From Corallincola sp. (GTDB lineage Bacteria; Pseudomonadota; Gammaproteobacteria; Enterobacterales; Neiellaceae): a DNA stretch of 7,972 bases. The notes under the pieces were generated by a model. That model was not told the origin of the DNA. It saw nothing but the letters and a program-made list of their open reading frames with translations, and searched no databases. The first letter of the stretch is position 1. Each line of letters begins with the position of its first letter. Of the stretch, positions 6,179-7,972 are shown piece by piece. The position numbers and the translations under genes are program-made. Location of the stretch: positions 1 to 7,972 of the forward strand of contig JAGOCY010000050.1 in the NCBI GenBank assembly GCA_017998495.1, written 5' to 3'.

Positions 6179-7342
6179 TTAGCCCTTGGCGCGTTCTTCG
6201 AGAATGGCCACGGCCGGCAGTACCTTGCCTTCAACAAACTCGAGGAAGGCGCCACCACCGGTGGAGATGTAGGAGACCTTGTCAGCGATACCGAACTTGT
6301 CGATGGCAGCGAGGGTGTCACCACCACCGGCGATCGAGAAGGCCGGCGACTCGGCAATGGCCTTAGCGATGATCTCGGTGCCCTTAGCGAACTGGTCGAA
6401 CTCGAACACGCCCACCGGACCGTTCCACAGGATGGTCTTGGCGTTCATGATGATGTCCGCCAGCGCCTTGGCCGAATCCGGGCCGAGGTCGAAGATCATG
6501 TCATCATCGGCCACATCAGCGACCTGCTTGATGGCAGCCGCAGTGGTCTCGCTGAACTCTTTGCCCACAACCACATCAGTAGTCACCGGGATATTGGTTT
6601 CAGCGGCCAGCTTCTTGGCGGTGTCGATCAGGTCGTGCTCGCACAGGCTCTTGCCGACGTTGTGGCCAGCAGCAGCGATAAAGGTGTTAGCGATACCGCC
6701 ACCGACCACCAGCTGGTCAGCGATCTTGGACAGCGACTCAAGCACGGTCAGCTTGGTGGAGACTTTGGAACCACCAACGATGGCCACCATAGGACGCTCA
6801 GGCTTGAGCATCGCCTTGCCCAGCGCATCCAGCTCAGCAGCCAGCAGCGGACCGGCACAGGCCACCGGGGCAAACTTGGCAACACCGTGAGTCGAACCTT
6901 CAGCGCGGTGAGCGGTACCAAAGGCATCCATCACGAACACATCACAGAGGGCGGCATACTTCTGCGCCAGCTCGTCGCTGTTCTTCTTTTCGCCTTTGTT
7001 AAAGCGGCAGTTTTCCAGCACCACCAGTTCACCGGCAGCGACTTCGACGCCGCCGAGGTAGTCCTGAACCAGACGTACCGGCACCGACAGCACGCCCTTG
7101 AGGTAATCAACCACCGGCTTGAGGGAGTTTTCTTCGCTGTACTCGCCTTCGGTCGGACGGCCGAGGTGCGAGGTAACCATCACTTTGGCACCGGCCTTGA
7201 GCGCCAGTTCCAGAGTAGGCAGGGTGGCTTTGATACGGGCGTCGGAGGTGACTTTGCCGTCCTTGACCGGCACGTTCAGGTCAGCGCGGATCAGTACGCG
7301 TTTGCCAGCCAGATTCAGGTCGGTCATCTTGATCACGGACAT
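6179..7342 (-). CDS. pgk: Phosphoglycerate kinase
   Basis: Transfers phosphate from 1,3-bisphosphoglycerate to ADP, giving 3-phosphoglycerate and ATP; cytosolic monomer. The product is 387 residues, as in E. coli. The N-domain signature [10 protein letters not shown] (16-25) carries R19, D21 and N23. SHLGRP at 58-63, NCRF with R113, and [11 protein letters not shown] (143-153) complete the basic substrate patch. GGSKVSTK (190-197), the GPVGVFEF nucleotide-site segment (308-315), GGGDT (339-343) and TGGGAF (361-366) form the hinge and C-domain. ATG 7342 is preceded by GAGGAA (7353-7348), well spaced. In many relatives epd lies immediately upstream; here there is a 343-base gap with a probable promoter and then the tkt terminator, so pgk appears to start its own transcript, probably continuing into fbaA. 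Confidence 0.98.
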   Translation of the reverse strand: MSVIKMTDLNLAGKRVLIRADLNVPVKDGKVTSDARIKATLPTLELALKAGAKVMVTSHLGRPTEGEYSEENSLKPVVDYLKGVLSVPVRLVQDYLGGVEVAAGELVVLENCRFNKGEKKNSDELAQKYAALCDVFVMDAFGTAHRAEGSTHGVAKFAPVACAGPLLAAELDALGKAMLKPERPMVAIVGGSKVSTKLTVLESLSKIADQLVVGGGIANTFIAAAGHNVGKSLCEHDLIDTAKKLAAETNIPVTTDVVVGKEFSETTAAAIKQVADVADDDMIFDLGPDSAKALADIIMNAKTILWNGPVGVFEFDQFAKGTEIIAKAIAESPAFSIAGGGDTLAAIDKFGIADKVSYISTGGGAFLEFVEGKVLPAVAILEERAKG

Positions 7343-7436
7343 GGTGGTTCCTCACGTTGCGTTAACTGCAGATTCCAGAGATCGCCCCCCGCCACTGAAG
7401 GATGGCGAGGGCCGGGTGTTCGGCTTGAGGGCCAGT

Positions 7437-7442
7437 AGTATA
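7437..7442 (-). promoter_or_regulatory. Candidate pgk promoter -10 element
   Basis: TATACT on the minus strand (5 of 6 consensus positions), in the context CAGCTATACTACTGG, lies 94 bases before the pgk start. No acceptable -35 is found 16-18 bases upstream, so it may need an activator. A second weak candidate lies further upstream: TTGATC within the palindrome at 7505-7516, then CATCAT 18 bases on. Confidence 0.4.
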
Positions 7443-7504
7443 GCTGCTTTCGGTGACATCCCGGCGACTCGCCAGATGGGGCGCATGATGGCACCGATTT
7501 CGTA

Positions 7505-7516
7505 ATTTGATCAAAT
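7505..7516. repeat. 12-base perfect palindrome upstream of pgk
   Basis: ATTTGATCAAAT reads the same on both strands and sits in an AT-rich patch in otherwise GC-rich DNA, about 75 bases upstream of the predicted pgk transcription start (near 7430). It could be an operator for a dimeric regulator. It does not fit the FNR (TTGAT-N4-ATCAA) or CRP spacing, and no regulator is assigned. Confidence 0.4.
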
Positions 7517-7525
7517 CCTGTCAGC

Positions 7526-7562
7526 GCTGGCACCGCCACATTGGGGCGGGTTTGGCGCCAGC
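7526..7562. repeat. Imperfect GC-rich inverted repeat upstream of pgk
   Basis: GCTGGC (7526-7531) pairs with GCCAGC (7557-7562), and inside it CCGCC (7533-7537) pairs with GGCGG (7545-7549), leaving an asymmetric internal bulge. No T run follows in either direction, so it is not an obvious terminator. It lies between the palindrome and the HexR-like site; its role is unknown. Confidence 0.35.
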
Positions 7563-7595
7563 AGCGGGCCTCATTGTGCGCTCAGACAACAATTC

Positions 7596-7610
7596 TGTAA
7601 TTGACTTACA
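7596..7610. promoter_or_regulatory. HexR-like operator
   Basis: TGTAATTGACTTACA has perfect outer arms TGTAA/TTACA. It differs at one base from the pattern TGTAAT-N3-ATTACA that I recall for HexR, a repressor/activator of central carbon genes in gammaproteobacteria that responds to 2-keto-3-deoxy-6-phosphogluconate. It lies 254 bases before the pgk start and 38 bases past the distal edge of the tkt terminator. Regulation of pgk-fbaA is an inference from family knowledge and position. Confidence 0.4.
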
Positions 7611-7647
7611 TCAGGATGGCCAAAGTCCTGGCTCGCATGCCAGCGAT

Positions 7648-7674
7648 AAAAAAGGCGGACTCTATGTCCGCCTT
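7648..7674 (-). terminator. Intrinsic terminator of tkt
   Basis: On the minus strand AAGGCGGAC pairs perfectly with GTCCGCCTT around a five-base loop, and the stem runs into six T residues. It begins 11 bases past the tkt stop. The plus strand lacks a comparable T tract, so it acts for tkt only. Confidence 0.92.
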
Positions 7675-7685
7675 CTGGCCGCTGG

Positions 7686-7972
7686 TCAGCCGAGCAACTC
7701 CCGGCTGGTGGCCACCACATTGTCGACGGTGAAGCCAAACTGCTTGAACAGCGCTCCGGCCGGTGCCGATTCGCCAAAGCTGGTCATGCCGATGATGCGG
7801 CCATCGAAACCGACAAACTTGTACCAGAAGTCGGCATGCGCGGCCTCAATGGCAACGCGGGCAGTAACACCGGAGGGCAGCACCTGCTCGCGGTAACCAG
7901 CGTCATGGGCTGAGAAACGCTCCGGCGACGGCATGGAGACCACGCGCACCTTGCGTCCTTCAGCGCTCAGTA
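7686..7972 (-). CDS. tktA: Transketolase, C-terminal part, cut by window edge
   Basis: Thiamine-diphosphate enzyme of the non-oxidative pentose phosphate pathway that moves two-carbon ketol units between sugar phosphates; cytosolic. The last 94 codons are visible, open to the right edge, beginning [19 protein letters not shown]. The segments [18 protein letters not shown] and [18 protein letters not shown], and the end [14 protein letters not shown], match the C-terminus of E. coli TktA (VDNVVAKAKELL). The catalytic and cofactor-binding domains are outside the window. The terminator directly after the stop separates it from pgk. The symbol follows the E. coli orthologue and genomic position; a tktB-like paralogue cannot be excluded from this fragment. 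Confidence 0.93.
   Translation of the reverse strand, partial: LSAEGRKVRVVSMPSPERFSAHDAGYREQVLPSGVTARVAIEAAHADFWYKFVGFDGRIIGMTSFGESAPAGALFKQFGFTVDNVVATSRELLG

Larger units (their letters stand above)
7343..7685. other. 343-base non-coding gap between tkt and pgk (epd absent)
   Basis: No open frame here shows a recognisable protein, and no remnant of epd was seen. From pgk outward it holds the pgk ribosome site, a likely -10 (7437-7442), a 12-base palindrome (7505-7516), an imperfect GC-rich hairpin (7526-7562), a HexR-like operator (7596-7610) and the tkt terminator (7648-7674). It contains two AT-rich islands, near 7500-7516 and 7585-7612, unlike the GC-rich surroundings, as expected of regulatory DNA. 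Confidence 0.7.

Noticed and set aside
6635..7438. 267-codon plus-strand frame, and a 203-codon one at 6279-6890, over pgk
   Set aside because: Both are antisense shadows of pgk, with no recognisable domain or start signal.
7575..7674. Possible plus-strand small RNA from TTGTGC/TGTAAT to the hairpin at 7652-7674
   Set aside because: The hairpin has no T run on the plus strand, and the -10-like TGTAAT is better explained as an arm of the HexR-like repeat.
7507..7896. 129-codon plus-strand frame in the tkt-pgk gap, considered as a novel gene or epd remnant
   Set aside because: It runs through the tkt terminator and antisense to the tkt C-terminus, with no similarity to GAPDH-type enzymes and no credible ribosome site.

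Overview
The window looks like core chromosome of a GC-rich gammaproteobacterium. It carries, in order, the genes that surround pepP, ssrS, serA, fbaA, pgk and tktA in the Enterobacterales, Vibrionales and Aeromonadales. The long, E. coli-type class II aldolase (359 residues), the RpiA and SerA lengths close to those of E. coli, and the high GC content suggest an Aeromonadaceae-like organism (Aeromonas, Oceanimonas or Zobellella type). That placement is inference from gene content; no species-level marker is visible.

Left part (1-2000). On the minus strand lie the 5' part of pepP (proline aminopeptidase, cut by the window edge) and, just upstream, ygfB (UPF0149 family). Divergent from them, on the plus strand, is a well-conserved 6S RNA gene (ssrS) followed after about 10 bases by fau/ygfA (5-formyltetrahydrofolate cyclo-ligase). 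The cell-division gene zapA, normally between ygfB and ssrS, is not there.

Middle (2000-4775). A TATAAT promoter precedes rpiA (ribose-5-phosphate isomerase A), followed 38 bases later by serA (D-3-phosphoglycerate dehydrogenase with a C-terminal ACT domain). Both end at a strong bidirectional hairpin that also serves a convergent gene for a DUF481 (YdiY-like) outer-membrane beta-barrel protein.

Right part (4775-7972), all on the minus strand. In transcription order: the end of tkt (transketolase, cut by the right edge) with a strong intrinsic terminator, a 343-base non-coding stretch, pgk, a 129-base structured spacer, and fbaA with its own terminator hairpin. The epd gene that usually sits between tkt and pgk is absent. 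The gap instead holds a HexR-like operator, a 12-base palindrome, a hairpin and a likely pgk promoter.

The genes belong to connected central metabolism: tkt and rpiA (pentose phosphates), fbaA and pgk (lower glycolysis/gluconeogenesis), serA (3-phosphoglycerate to serine) and fau (folate one-carbon units supplied by serine). No mobile element, CRISPR array, tRNA or rRNA gene was seen, and I find no evidence for a novel multi-gene system. The interest lies in the two missing neighbours and in the regulatory DNA around pgk and fbaA.
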